The translations under genes were made by a program, and so were the position numbers. The notes below the pieces were generated by a model that saw only the letters and a program-made list of their open reading frames with translations, was not told where the DNA came from and searched no databases. Shown one piece after another: positions 36,166 to 47,799 of a DNA stretch of 64,000 nucleotides. The stretch is from Peromyscus leucopus. Taxonomy: Eukaryota; Chordata; Mammalia; Rodentia; Cricetidae. The DNA lies in contig NC_051069.1 of the NCBI RefSeq assembly GCF_004664715.2, positions 69,958,647-70,022,646 of the forward strand. The letters run 5' to 3'. How positions within the stretch are numbered: the first letter of the stretch is position 1; each line of letters opens with the position of its first letter.

Positions 36166-36894
36166 AGGAGGAACCAAGTGGAAGTCCTTAACCTCTGACT
36201 GTCCATCAAACATCCACAACAAGCAAGAACTGTCCAAATTGCTTCTGCTGCCAACACTGCTCTGACACTTGCCAGATCAAAGTTCAGTCAGGTGCAAGGG
36301 CAACCTGTGAGGAATGAATGATACATTGGTTTCCAGATTTTAGAGGCTGGAAGTCCTTTGGTCAAGGACTTCCAAAAAGTATGCAGTATATTTTAAGAAA
36401 GTCAAACATGGAGCAAGACCACTGGAGGCAGTCAGCGCTCAAGAGCCCTGTGTTCTCTGTGCTGCCGTTGAAGCACCAAATTCTATTTGGAAATTACATA
36501 TAATTGATGGAAGAAAGGATCTGTGATTCTCAGTCCATATGGGGCATGGTTAGACAAAGTCCTGTGGTCAACATAGGACTCCACCATTCTTATTTACATT
36601 TTTTATCTTGTGGTCCATCTCAGAGTTTGTAATGTTCTCCTAAGAGTTCAGATCTTAGAGCACCAAGGATATGACCAGCATAGAGTAAGACAATAACAAA
36701 ATTAAATATTTGTCAGGATTAAATGTACCAATAGGTCAGTCTATTCGTTTTCAGTTGTCTATTCAATTGTTTTGCAATGTATTGGTTCCTCTGGAGGAGC
36801 TTTCTTGGGGTTCAAGTAAAGGCTGGGAGACTGGTGAGGACAGATAATACCTGATTCTTGTTCATTCTCTCTTTTTCCTTTCCTCCTTCCCATT
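36166..36894. other. Unassigned sequence
   Basis: No repeat or gene is recognised. Confidence 0.4.
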
Positions 36895-37110
36895 CACTTC
36901 TCTCTTTCTGAGACATGGTCTCATGTATATCAGGATGGCCTTTAACTCTCAAGGTAGTTAATGATGGCCTTGAACTTCTGACCCTTTTACCTCAATCTCC
37001 TGAGTGGAGTGGTGGGATTACAGGATTCACCACTAGGCTCAGGTTATGTACCCAGGGCTTTGTGCATGCTAAGAAGGCACTCTTCCATTTATGATTCATC
37101 CACAGTTTCA
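36895..37110 (-). mobile_element. B4-type composite SINE, minus strand
   Basis: An inverted B1-like part ('gagacatggtctcatgtata', 'gatggccttgaacttctgac', 'ggtgggattacaggattcac') is followed by an inverted ID-like head ('cagggctttgtgcatgctaa', 'gaaggcactcttccatt'), which is the B4 order. Confidence 0.75.
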
Positions 37111-37133
37111 TTTTCTTTTTAAATCATTTAAAA

Positions 37134-37136
37134 ATG

Positions 37137-37168
<32 letters not shown>

Positions 37169-37174
37169 TGTATG
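37134..37174. repeat. (TATG)n microsatellite
   Basis: About ten TATG units next to a SINE end. Confidence 0.96.
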
Positions 37175-37345
37175 TGTACAGGTATGGCACCATTGTGTGG
37201 GTGTACATATAGGTCAGAGGGTACCCGATCCCTTGGAGGTGGACTCAGGGGTGGTTGTAAGCTACCTGATATTGGTGGTGGGAACAGAACTTGTGTTCTC
37301 TGAAATAATAGGAAGCGTTCTTAGCCACTGAGCCCTTGTACATAT
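37175..37345 (-). mobile_element. B3/B2-type SINE, minus strand
   Basis: Landmarks 'acatataggtcagagggtac', 'ggtggttgtaagctacctga' and 'cttagccactgagccc' are the inverted tRNA-derived SINE. The TATG tract at 37134-37174 probably derives from its tail. Confidence 0.75.
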
Positions 37346-37386
37346 TCTTCTGAAAATATTTATTTAAAAATCTTATTATTCCTTTT

Positions 37387-37810
37387 TACTATGCATTCTT
37401 TATATATTTTGGATATTACTGGTTTGTCAGATCTGTGGCTGCAAATATTGTTTCTCATTCCATAGGTTGCGTTTTCATTTTACTTATGTTTCCTTGTCCA
37501 GTAGAATCTTTTGTTTGTACAGTCATATTTGTGTTTGCCCTTTCCCCCAGGCTTTTGGTGTGATAGCCAAACAAATCATTGGCAAGCCCAAGGGCAAGAA
37601 ATTTTCCTTATGCATTCTCTAAGAAGTTCAATAGTTTGAAACCTCACATTTAAGTTTTTAGTCATTTTGAGTTGATTTTTGTGCATGCTATAAGGATCCA
37701 ACTTCGTTTAGAGAGTTAAGTCTCACTGACCTTTTCTTCCCTGTATCTAGATGATTGTGTCCTTCTCTGGATTTGGGAGATTTTGCCTTCAATATTCCCC
37801 AGTGAATTGC
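37387..37810 (-). pseudogene. L1 ORF2 C-terminal fragment, minus strand (dead)
   Basis: Translated on the minus strand, pieces read like the ORF2 C-terminal part: an equivalent of 'SDKPVISKIYKEC' (near 37387-37426), 'KAWGKGQTQI' (about 37530-37560) and a 'TKINSKW'-like segment near 37660-37690. Frameshifts and stops separate them. It is non-functional. Confidence 0.75.
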
Positions 37811-39120
37811 AATAACACAAAGATCTCTAAATACTTTCACAGAGTCTCTGGAAATTGTTTTTCCTTCTCTTCTTTTAATCTTTATTTATCCTTACTTTTA
37901 TCTGTGGTGGCTGTGGAGACCTGAAGGTTTATTGGTGCCTAAGCTGGTAGCTTCTCAGAAGCCAAGCTGACTATGGACCATCCCAGTATGTAGAACTCCC
38001 ATTTCAACTCTAATAGGCTGCTTAGACAGGTTGCTCCAAAAAGTGCTTTCATTCTCTGTCATCAGTTTCTGAGGCTTGGCTAAGGATATCCATATCAAGA
38101 ACATTTCCCGGTTCATGTGTATACTCCTCCTGAAGGAGAAGGGAATACAATGGAAGGGAGGGAGAGAAGAGACAAGGGAAGAGGGTGGAGATAAAGGGAG
38201 AGGGGAGAAAATATAAGATACTGGATTGAGGGCAAATGACCATTGTACTTGTGATGTGACAAAGGTTTATCAATTTAACATTGGTGCAGCAGCCAATTCT
38301 GCCTCCTGGCAATTGCTTTAAGGAGATACCTTTTCAGACCATGTTTATAAAAGACTCATCTTTGAGTGTCACCCTTTCAGAATATGAACAGACAACAGTC
38401 ATTCTGATATTTGGAGACAGGTTAGATGAGCCAGGCACTATATTTAGGACTATATAAACTTATTTTCTGAATGTACTCCAATTCTCATGACTGGCAATGT
38501 GGAGAGTTTAGACCACTTCCAGTCTTTCTTTCCTCAACACTGAGGCTCTTGGGTAGTTTGCTGAATTGCCTAACCCTTTGTTATATGATGTAAAGCAGCT
38601 AAACTAACACACTTTTAAAGCAAGAACTCCTTAAATTTATGCTGAACTAAACTACAATGGTAGATTCTTGTAACATTTATTTCATTGTTTAGATGTGTGA
38701 CAGAGAATCTGAATGAACATAGAACATAGAAGAACAGAGCCCTTGCCATGTGTGGCTATTATTAAGGGCCGGATGTTGTGAGGACCACATCCAGTGAAAA
38801 TTGGAATGCAAAATCCCTGTTATGCCTGACTTACACAGATGCACTGATCTTACTTAAAAGGCAAAAGCTTAATAAATATCCAATAGCCAATAGAAATCCC
38901 CTGATATTAGATATGACTTGTCCTAGGTATTTTCTAACTGAACTCTCACCACCTAATATTTGATTATGATGTTTGATTCTATAGTGTTTTACCTGAGTTC
39001 CAGTAAACTCCAGTACTATAAAAATGAATCCTAGGGTATAGTTGAGATAATCATTGGTTTATGCATTTGGGAAAATAGTCAAATGCTGGGCCAGCTTCTC
39101 CTAAGAATATGGAAGTTTTT
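37811..39120. other. Unassigned stretch with a purine-rich run
   Basis: No repeat family is recognised. Positions 38134-38217 are strongly purine-rich (GGGAGGGAGAGAAGAG-type), a possible triplex or nucleosome-shaping tract. Confidence 0.45.
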
Positions 39121-39124
39121 TTTT

Positions 39125-39166
39125 ACATTATGTTATGTATTCACAGAACATATCATAACATAATGT
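39125..39166. repeat. Perfect 13-bp inverted repeat with 16-base loop
   Basis: Arm acattatgttatg at 39125-39137 is the exact reverse complement of cataacataatgt at 39154-39166. It can form a hairpin or cruciform but is AT-rich, so the stem would be weak. It has no transcription-terminator context and no neighbouring gene. Confidence 0.9.
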
Positions 39167-39519
39167 CTGTTACCCTCTGTTCTCCAGGAAGAACTGTGTT
39201 TTGTACACATGTATACTCAATCTTTTGAATTCTTTGTCTGGGAATTCTTTCAAGTCAATATCTTCAGGGTACATTACTGTGAACTTAGTAATTTTAAGGG
39301 AAGACTCACTCTTGTCTTAATTTTCTTGCTGTTTCTGTTTCTGTGGGGGTGAGCTGAAAAAACTATGTTCTATGTTGTTTTGTTTTTACAACCTCATTAA
39401 AATGTCACTAGTCTTTATCATTAAAAAGGACTGCAATAATCCATTTACTACACACTCACATTTTGTTCTAGGGAAGGTGGACAGACATAAAGAATGGATA
39501 AATGGAAGAAACTGGATGC

Positions 39520-39897
39520 CAGGAATCGCTATTATTTGAATGCTCCCTGGTAGAACTCTTATTGAAATTTAATCTCTACTTTTTAAAAAAATTATTTTAT
39601 TTTGGTTTTGAGACAAAGACTTATTTTTTAATCTAGTTTTGGTATATGATAAAGGTTAGATGGTAAGATTGTAGCCTGATGGAACCATTACTTTAGAAGA
39701 AGAGAAGGTGCCTGAGCTAGAATGTTCTGTTTCTCCACATGATGCTCTGTACTGCCTTGGGACTCTGGAGGGATTTCCTACTAGTAGGAAGGACCTCACC
39801 TATTGAATTTCTCAGACCCCAAAATCATGAGCAAATAAACCTTTAGAAAGTTAATCTATGAGATTTAGTTGTTCCAACAGAACTCTAAGACAGACAT
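39520..39897 (+). mobile_element. MaLR-like LTR (MLT1/MST type), interrupted
   Basis: The order of blocks ('attgaaatttaatctctact', an internal AT-rich insert near 39585-39640, 'gatggaaccattactttaga', 'ctccacatgatgctctgta', 'aaatcatgagcaaataaacc', 'gttccaacagaactctaaga') follows old mammalian MaLR LTRs. Assigned from memory; the subfamily is uncertain. Confidence 0.55.
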
Positions 39898-40139
39898 GAT
39901 TAAACACAGCACAGATTGGCTTCATCTTATTGGATATTATTCTGTTCCTTGACAAATATGCTAAAATAGAACATAGCAGTCATGAAACCAGTTGGTCAAA
40001 ACAAGAGAAACAGCTGACATGCATTGTCAGGAGGTCTGTGTCCCACAGTGGTGTGTGGGAAGGGACTAAAAACTAGATTTAAAACTTACCAACTCCTAAT
40101 AGCATAGCTGGGTTGTTTCCCTTGCCTTAAAACCTAACC

Positions 40140-40232
40140 ATGGAGCCTGGGTGTAATGATGCATGCCTGTAATCTCAGCAACCAGGAAGCAGATGCAGAG
40201 AAGTTACTGTGAGTTCCAGGCATATATGTGTA
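40140..40232 (+). mobile_element. Truncated B1 SINE
   Basis: It has 'gcctgggtgtaatgatgcat', 'gcctgtaatctcagcaacca' and 'gttactgtgagttccaggc', a 3'-truncated B1 running into a (TA)n stretch at about 40222-40250. Confidence 0.75.
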
Positions 40233-40250
40233 TATATATAATATATATAA

Positions 40251-41105
40251 TAAAAAACCTTCCATATGTATGCCTAATATACACTAATATACATACTAAG
40301 TGTTCTAGATCACTCTGGATTATAGGGTGGGTCTTTGCCTTTAAAGCAATATTTAAAAAGTGGAGATTAAATTCCAACAATACACTATTCCAACACTTCC
40401 CACATAGTAAATAGGGCTGTCTGAGCATGTGGTTTACCAATAGCCTTACTTTTGCTCAGAGAGGACAATTATGCCGTTAAGTGGCATAAGAATTTAATTT
40501 GCCTTTAAAAAGCAAAGAATGAATTTTTTATAGGTAATGCAGCTTTAGAAAAAATGTCTCCCAAGCAATTATATTGTAATTAGTGTGTTTCCTGACTAAA
40601 ATGTGCTTTCTATGTACCACATGGACATGGTCTTTAAGATAAAACCATGCTTGGCTGCAACATGACAGTTGACTTTATTTGGTATTTTTATATAATCCAT
40701 TTATTTTATATATTTAATATAATAAGTATATACAAGAATTTAACACTGTGGAAAAGATTCATTATTAACCAGGAAATCAACTTGTCAGATGCCTGTGTGG
40801 ATGGCTACAATACTGTTGCTTTCACAATGTGAGAATTATGCATAAAGCAACAACTTGTTCTCCATAGTCAGCCCAGTGACAGCAGTGATGAGAATGCATG
40901 GTGTCAACTTCGCACAGCATCTACACCTTTCCCACTTCTGAGATGTGTGTCTGAAGACACTGATCATTTTCATAAGCAAACACAGCAATTGGATAGGAGG
41001 CACAGCACATCTCTAGCTAAAGTTTGTTCTCCCAGAGGATTTTAAAATGTATTATCACTTAGATAGTATCATACAAAAGTGAAGCCAGGCTTTTCTAGGT
41101 TGTAG
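40251..41105. other. Unassigned sequence
   Basis: No repeat or gene is recognised. Opposing 78- and 83-codon frames at 40163-40440 overlap and are not credible. Confidence 0.4.
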
Positions 41106-41640
41106 AAGAATGGGGAAAAATCATGTATTGCTAATGTAAATTGGCAACATCTCTTTGGAAAATTATAGCAACATCTATTAAAGTTTAAAATGTTCATAAT
41201 TTATGGCCTAGCAATTACAGGTATATGCCTAGCATAAATGTATGTAAATGCATGTGTGTATATCTTTTTTCGCATAATAGCATGTTCCAAATGTGTATAG
41301 GAGCATAGTTCCAAACTGGAACTTACCCTAACATGCATTAGCAATAGAATGGATGAATACATTAATGTATCTTCACACAGTGGATAGAACTAAGAATAAA
41401 GAAAGAACTACAAAATAATATGTATAAATGCCAAACATGATATTGGATGAAAGAAAGCAGTCATAGAAGAAATCATATTTTGTGACCCTGTTTATGTAGA
41501 CAATACAAACATGTAGCAGAGCTAAACTGTGTTGTTGGAAGTCAGGCTAACGCTTATCTTTAAGAACAGTGACTGGAAGAAGTGTGGGGCTCTGAGCTAT
41601 CTTTGTACACATGATAGTCTAGTGTGTTAAGTTATTACCA
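41106..41640 (+). mobile_element. Old L1M 3' UTR-type fragment
   Basis: Blocks in order: 'attgctaatgtaaattggca', 'tctttggaaaattatagcaa', 'gcctagcaattacaggtata', 'caaatgtgtataggagcata', 'gaatggatgaatacattaat' and 'gtacacatgatagtctagtg'. This is the recognisable order of an ancient mammalian L1 3' end, highly decayed. An LTR inserted later at 41649. Confidence 0.65.
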
Positions 41641-41648
41641 CTATACTT

Positions 41649-42071
41649 TATAGATGTAACCAACCGTCTTATTAAATAAGAAACACAGAAATAATGCAAA
41701 AGAGAAAGCCGAGAGGTCAGAGCTCAGAGCTAAAATCTCACCCTTCCGCCTGCGGTGTCCCAGCTTCCCGAAGGAGACTCTATTTCCTGTCGGTTCGTCT
41801 ATTTAAAGTATTTTGTTCTGCCTTCTCATTGGTTGCAAACCCAAACACGTGACTGCCTCGTCACTGTCTGAATGTACAGCCCCCTAGGTCTTAAAGGCAT
41901 ATGTCTCCAATGCTGGCTATATCCCTGAACACACAGATATCTATGGGATTAAAGGCGTGTACCACCACCGCCACACTCTTGCTATGGCTCTAATAGCTCT
42001 GACCCCCGGGCAACTTTATTTATTAACATACAATCAAAATCACATTTCAGTACAATTAGATTACCACCACA
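41649..42071 (-). mobile_element. Solo LTR, same family as 11532, minus strand, perfect TSD
   Basis: On the minus strand it opens with TGTGGTGGTAATC (42071) and closes at 41649 in 'ggttacatctata'. It carries 'gttaataaataaagttgccc' and an AATAAA block, a CCAAT motif (minus 'aaccaatgagaaggcagaac') and a shortened B1-like module. Six-base copies atactt flank it (41643-41648 and 42072-42077), a perfect TSD. Relative to 11532 it lacks about 20 bases in the B1-like module and keeps about 12 bases that 11532 lacks. Confidence 0.85.
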
Positions 42072-42228
42072 ATACTTCTTAGTATATATACCACATTCTG
42101 ATACAACAGTGATGCCAGATGTTGATGTTAACAACTATAAAACATTCTTCCATAGATATCACTGGATGAGACCAATAAATACCTGCAAGCTAGAAACAAT
42201 ACCCTTGAAACCTCTCAAACCTCATGCA

Positions 42229-42230
<2 letters not shown>

Positions 42231-42257
<27 letters not shown>
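42231..42257. repeat. Poly-A tract
   Basis: A 27-base A-run followed by 'gagagagg'. It could be the tail of a processed insertion, but the sequence to its left (42100-42230) is not a SINE or gene that I recognise. Confidence 0.9.
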
Positions 42258-42259
<2 letters not shown>

Positions 42260-42855
42260 GAGAGGCTTGCTGTTCTAATACCAGACACTTGGTTAGGCAA
42301 TAATTTGAATATAAACCCAGGATTTGAAGTGCATTTCTATTTCCTGTCTCTATTATTTGACTGCCAGGGCCTATTTAGATTTTATGTTGATTTAAAATGA
42401 GAAGACACTGGTTGGTCTGTAAGCTAAGAATTCAATTAATGTGCATTGCTCTAGTTTGAAGAATATTAACTATTCATTAACATGCATTGTTCTAGTTTGA
42501 AGCCGAAGAAAGGAAATGCTAGCAGAACTCTGGATGATAATACTAGTTTCATTCTATATCACCACACACATTCTTCAGTTCCATCCTTCTCTCATACTAG
42601 TGCCTGCAATTATTACTGTTATCATGAAGCACAAATCTGATCACTTCTTCCTCCTGCTGCAAATTGACTGGGAGTAGCCTTTGTTTGAGCCTCTGTCCTC
42701 ATTTACCCACAATTCTTTTCTTCTCTCCTTATTCCCTAGAGGTAGACTGGTGTTGAGACTTTGAAGTCAACTAGTCTGGTTGTCATGCCAGGGATAATGC
42801 ACCAAGTGTTCCATCTACTTGGGAATTTTTTTCTTCTGATCCCCCAAGGTTTTAT
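42258..42855. other. Unassigned sequence with a local duplication
   Basis: A 27-base segment at 42435-42461 is repeated at 42476-42502 with three mismatches, starting 41 bases apart. Nothing else is recognised. Confidence 0.5.
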
Positions 42856-43095
42856 TCCCATTCAAGGTGTTGTTCAAAGTTCATCTCCTCAGAGACATCT
42901 TCCCTGATCCTCATCTTTAAAAGACAAAATATGATTATCTTAGTTCCACAGTCGTTTATCATCTGTGTTCTTCATTTTCTCTTTCCTGCAGTAACAGAGA
43001 GGCCAAAGAAACCATTGCTTAATCCATTGTTGGATCCCAAGACCTAGACAGTTAGTACACAGTGCATAATAGGAATGTGCTAAGTGCATAGATAC
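42856..43095 (+). mobile_element. L2-type LINE remnant
   Basis: The text 'gttgttcaaagttcatctcc', 'tcagagacatcttccctgat' and the 'agttagtacacagtgcataa' end parallels the L2 3' region ('...cttccctgaccacc...cctagaacagtgcctggcac'). Confidence 0.6.
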
Positions 43096-43838
43096 AAGAT
43101 TCAAATGCATATTCTGTTTGTCCTTTGGGAGCTTTTATAACAACATTGTTTGGATTATGAAAGTTTCTAGACCTGCCAGCAACTTATGGATAAATGCGGA
43201 GTTCTCAAGCACATTTATTGGGAAGCACCCATATGCCAAATAAACCTGGCAGTATTATTTTGTCTTCCTTTCAATTATAAACTTGTTCATGGGAAGCAAG
43301 AATAGGCCTTAAGACAAAGAACTGTGTATACCATTGTTTGGAAGCCAATCGAAATAGAGGAAATATATAAATCTAGTCAGTTGCTAAGTTCTGGGAACAA
43401 ATTTTGGATCTTAGTTAAATCAGAGAAATATGGTTGATATAAAAGATTTTTAAGATGTTGTGAAAAAATTATCTATAAATATTCTTTGTCATTAAACATT
43501 CCTTTAGATCTATTTTAGACTTTTTTAAATGCAGAAAACATAGAACTTAATGGTCTTAGTCTAGGCTTTGTGCTGTTTTTAATTTTTGCATGTCTCTTCA
43601 GTACTAATTGTCTGGATAACCAATATTGTACTCCATTTTGGAGTCAGAGGTAGACCATGTAAAATTCATGGTTTACATGAAGTAATAGTAAGCCTCTGTT
43701 GAATGGCCAGAGTTATGTAGTCTGTCTTCTTTTTCTGTAAACCGTGTCTTTCAGATGATAAACAAAGACTTCTTTAGGTCTTTTGCTCTATTTATAATAT
43801 ATTTAACATGATTTTAAAATTATTTTTATATTTTAAAT
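43096..43838. other. Unassigned sequence
   Basis: No repeat or gene is recognised. Confidence 0.4.
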
Positions 43839-43839
43839 T

Positions 43840-44012
43840 TTGTTTACATATGAGTATGTGTGTTTAATTTGGGTATAAGCACATGAGTGTGGGTGCCCAT
43901 GTTGGATGTTATAATCCCTGGAACTGGCGTTATAGGTGGCTATGAGTTACCTGATGTAGGTGCTGTGAACTGAACTTGGTCCTATGCAAGAACAACTCTC
44001 CAGCTTCAACTT
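43840..44012 (-). mobile_element. B3-type SINE, minus strand
   Basis: Landmarks 'gtgggtgcccatgttggatg', 'ggtggctatgagttacctga' and 'gaactgaacttggtcctat' mirror the inverted SINE; the final head has decayed. Confidence 0.7.
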
Positions 44013-45750
44013 TTTGAGTGGATGAAATGTTGTATGCTGTCTGGCCTCTAACATCACCCCTTCTTAGATCACGGATCATGTTGCTGCTGGTCATTCATTA
44101 GGACATGGGGTACTTTTGGTTAGACAGAGTACAATAGAAAAGAACACTCATTCTGATCAAGAATTTGGAGTCCTAACATCCTAGTTGGGCCAGGTCAGTC
44201 ACTTGGCCAAGGGACCATCCTTAGGAAGGTAGGCTCATCTCAGTGCTGAAGAGATAGGTGGGATAATTTTTCCTTTAATGAGATGCTATACTTTTCTTTA
44301 TGGAGTTTTTGCCCCCAGTGTAGTCCCTACATGCCAGCATGGGATGCAACTGGGTCTGCTGACCTTGCTTTTCTGAGGTCAGCGTCATAAAGGTTCAACT
44401 TCCCCCTTTTCTTTCTTCTGAATCTTTCTTTGGACCATAGCCAGGACCTGAGCATGCTTTTTCTGATACTTGTGCTTCCCTATTCTTTAAAAGCTACCTT
44501 TCTCAGCATATGACTGCATGTCAGGCTCACATCTGACCTTCACACAAGCTTAAATGGCGTGGCGTTTTCCCTCTCTTTTCTAAGCAGCTACTGAGATTTA
44601 GAGCTTGCCTAAACAGAAGGTTTTTATTTTATACTCTAGTAAAACTGTTTTTGAGCTTTTAAGAACAGAACAAAATCAAACACACTAAACAGTTACTTTA
44701 TTAATGAGACTATGAGGGGACCCAGACTTTTCCTGTATCATCTAGCATCTGTCAAGGTCTGACAGAGTCCAGGAACAAGATTGTCCCCAGAAGGCATCCC
44801 CTTTCTCCAAGTAGGAGCCAAGAAGAGGTGAGTACTGTAGCTACTTGTTTATTGCCCATGTGTGCCCTCACAAACAGCTGATCCATGTGCTAGGCTTTCC
44901 TGTGCACCTGAGAAAGCAAATGAGAACTAATGGTTCCATAATGACTTATAATGTATATGTATTTATGAGATGAATGTCTTATAAATGACCCATTTTCTAA
45001 TCTTGTCATTGTGCACCCTTCCTGAAACCCCTTATGAAAATAGTAGGTGTTTTGACCTCCTCTGCTATGTAGTCTCCAAATCCTCCTTATCCTCACTTCC
45101 TCATTTTTTCAAGTATGAACACTTGATCTATGATTGACTCCTTCCTAGATGTTTTAATACTAGCTTTTGAGGTGGTAATGCTGAGCCATTTGAAATTATT
45201 TTTTATGTGATTTTATTCTAAACTGTCCTGGTGATTTTACTGTGCAGCCATCATGGGGAATGTGTGGCATAGTATGACATTTATCTTGTGATGTTCCATG
45301 CCAGCCTGTGATAACTATGAATTATGCTAAATCCCAACCAGCTGATAGACTAGGAGTGGAAAGCATATGGAGCCAGCAGCTGCTCCAGATGTGGTCACTG
45401 CCAGGAGTCACCACAAGTGAAGGCTGAGTTTTAGCTACTCAGAATATTCAGACATGGCACAATAGCAGAAAATACATTCAATTCTTTGAAACAACATAGT
45501 CTAAGACCAGAAGGAACAAGAGCATATTTTCCTGACATAGTGCGAAATGAAGGCTGCCTCACTGTGACACAGTTAGTTCTCCATGTTACAAAACAACTGA
45601 TTCCACTGCTGGGAACTGGGTACCTGGAAGTGACAGATGAGTCACAGGGCCTTTAAAAGCATTGGGTTAGATGTGTAAGAACCTAGAAAGAAACTTTAAA
45701 GTAATTATTTATAAATCATTAATTTTTGTTTTGTAAAGTGTCCTTAATCT
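44013..45750. other. Unassigned stretch
   Basis: No repeat or gene is recognised. Confidence 0.4.
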
Positions 45751-45754
45751 ATTT

Positions 45755-45985
45755 GGGCTGTTAAAACAAAATGCCATGTACTTAATAGCGTAGAAACAGC
45801 AGAAATGTGTTTGTCACCATTTTGAGGGCTGGGAAGACCAACATCAATATAGACAGCATCTAATCAGAAGCCATGTTCTAGCTCACTTATAGTACTGTCT
45901 CAGTGTGTTGTCATGTGAGAAGAGTGATGCAGATCAAAATCCTGGGGATCTCAACCTGTGAATTTGGGAGAGGGGCTAAAAATTC
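45755..45985 (-). mobile_element. MaLR-like LTR fragment, minus strand
   Basis: The text 'gggctgttaaaacaaaatgc', 'gaaacagcagaaatgtgttt' and 'gagggctgggaagaccaaca' mirrors an old mammalian LTR 3' end ('...ctgctataacaaaatacc...gttctggaggctgggaagtcc'). Confidence 0.55.
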
Positions 45986-47795
45986 CATCCACAGCACACT
46001 CACATTTTTTTCCTGTGCTCTGCATGTGTGCATTGGGGTGGAAAGAGAAAGCATCATTATTTTGATGTGCAGTACCATACACATTGTTAGTATTGTGGTT
46101 TTCATCTATTCATGTGTTCTCTAGGCAGGGCCCCATTGTGATTTCACTCTGAAGAAGGGTATGGCTTTGGCTGTTATGCAATGTGATCCATGCTTTTAGC
46201 TTGTTCTTTTGAAAGCAAACTATATTTGAGATCCTAAAATTTTTTCTTTAGTACAACTAATCATAGGAAGCTAAGTAAACTGATGGAGCTGTACAGGAAT
46301 ACTCATATTTGGTGTTTGAATTACTAGCTTTTGAAGTAATGTATTAGGTGAGAAATTTTTCCTGTAACTGATAGAAAATGTCTGGTCTATAATAAAATGT
46401 GCGTGCATGTGTGCGTGTGGTTGTTGTTGTTCTAGTTCTGGTTTGCTTTGTTTCAGGGTCTCTGTTATAATCCAACTCCAGGAAGATGAAGATCCAGAGG
46501 TGGTCTACTTTATTGAGTAAAGCCTACATTTGTGATAAAGCCTGGGGATGTGGAAACAAAAGAGTGAACAGAAGTAAAGTGGGTTGTCAGGTAGGAATGA
46601 TAGGCAGTATCTTGCAGGGGCTGATTCCCACCCAGAGAGCCCCAGGAAATTAAAATAAAGGAAATGCAGAAATATTACAGTTCTCTCTTGCTTAGTACAG
46701 TGAATTGAGTTTTAAAGCAAAAGTGTGCTCTGTGTTTAGGAGCAACTTTTTGGTGCATGTTATAGAGATGTGGGTGGAAAATAATGAAACTGTACCAAAA
46801 TATTTCCATCATTAGTGGTGCGAACCATTTACAGTTTTTCTGGTCGAGTGTGACAGGTTATGATGGTCAGTACTGAGGCTGTGTGTTTTTGACAAAGTGA
46901 TCAAACCTGATATTTGGCAGACGTGTCTACTAGAACTAACTGACTGGGGAAAATGGAGCAAAGGAGGAGGCCTTCAGCACAGTGCAGTGTGTGACCCCTG
47001 AACTAACCTAGAGAGCAGCTATTGCATTGGGAGGTAACTGGCCACTCAAGTACAGTGCAGCGAGAGGCTGCTATGGGAGACGATGAAAACAAAACGGACA
47101 GCGGGAACCCTTCACCTTTAATTGACATAAGGCTGACAGGTGAATAGAAGTCACAACTAAGCCAGTGTAACTTCTTTGAGGAGGAGTTCGGAAGGGCAGA
47201 GCCACAGGAGGCAAGGCCTCAGGGAGTATGGGTGTTCCTCTTTGGGGAGGGGTTCCTAGTGCAGGACTTATTCACTTTTTTTTTTTTTTAATTACAGAGC
47301 AGAATGATTCCCGTTCTCTGAGCACCTGTGGGTTGAGAGCTTTATCCTTTACTGCTGGCCAGAATGTCTTTTCACAGTCTTGTTTGTCTGCCTCCTTTTG
47401 TTTGTGATTGCTGACACAACACAACTCCTGTGTTTCCCACCTGTACAAGTCAACTGCTGTCTATATAAACTAGTCTGTAGTAGAATAATCCGTTCAGTAA
47501 TTTGGATATTTGGATCTAAATCTACATTGCCACATCAGAGAGGGTGTTAATGGCCATCGTGTAAACCCCACTTGACTTGTATGGAAACAGAATTAGGAAA
47601 GCTAGTTGCTTTGTGCAAGGCCCAGCAGTGATTTAATTTTTATTAAGTTAAACAACTTACAAGTCGTACCTGGGAGTACTTTGTAATTTATGATTAGTAA
47701 AAGAAATAGCAGGATATTTAGGTAACTGTAGTTCATTTCAAAAGCAACTGCGGCATATAATTATATCACATAAATATTTCCCCCTTCTTGTGTTT
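45986..47795. other. Unassigned stretch
   Basis: It includes short (TG)n near 46399-46430 and a T-run at 47277-47290. No repeat family or gene is recognised. Confidence 0.4.
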
Positions 47796-47799
47796 TATA

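Noticed and set aside
37091..37331. Met-Tyr-Val-Cys repeat frames
   Set aside because: They are translations of the (TATG)n microsatellite and the adjacent SINE.
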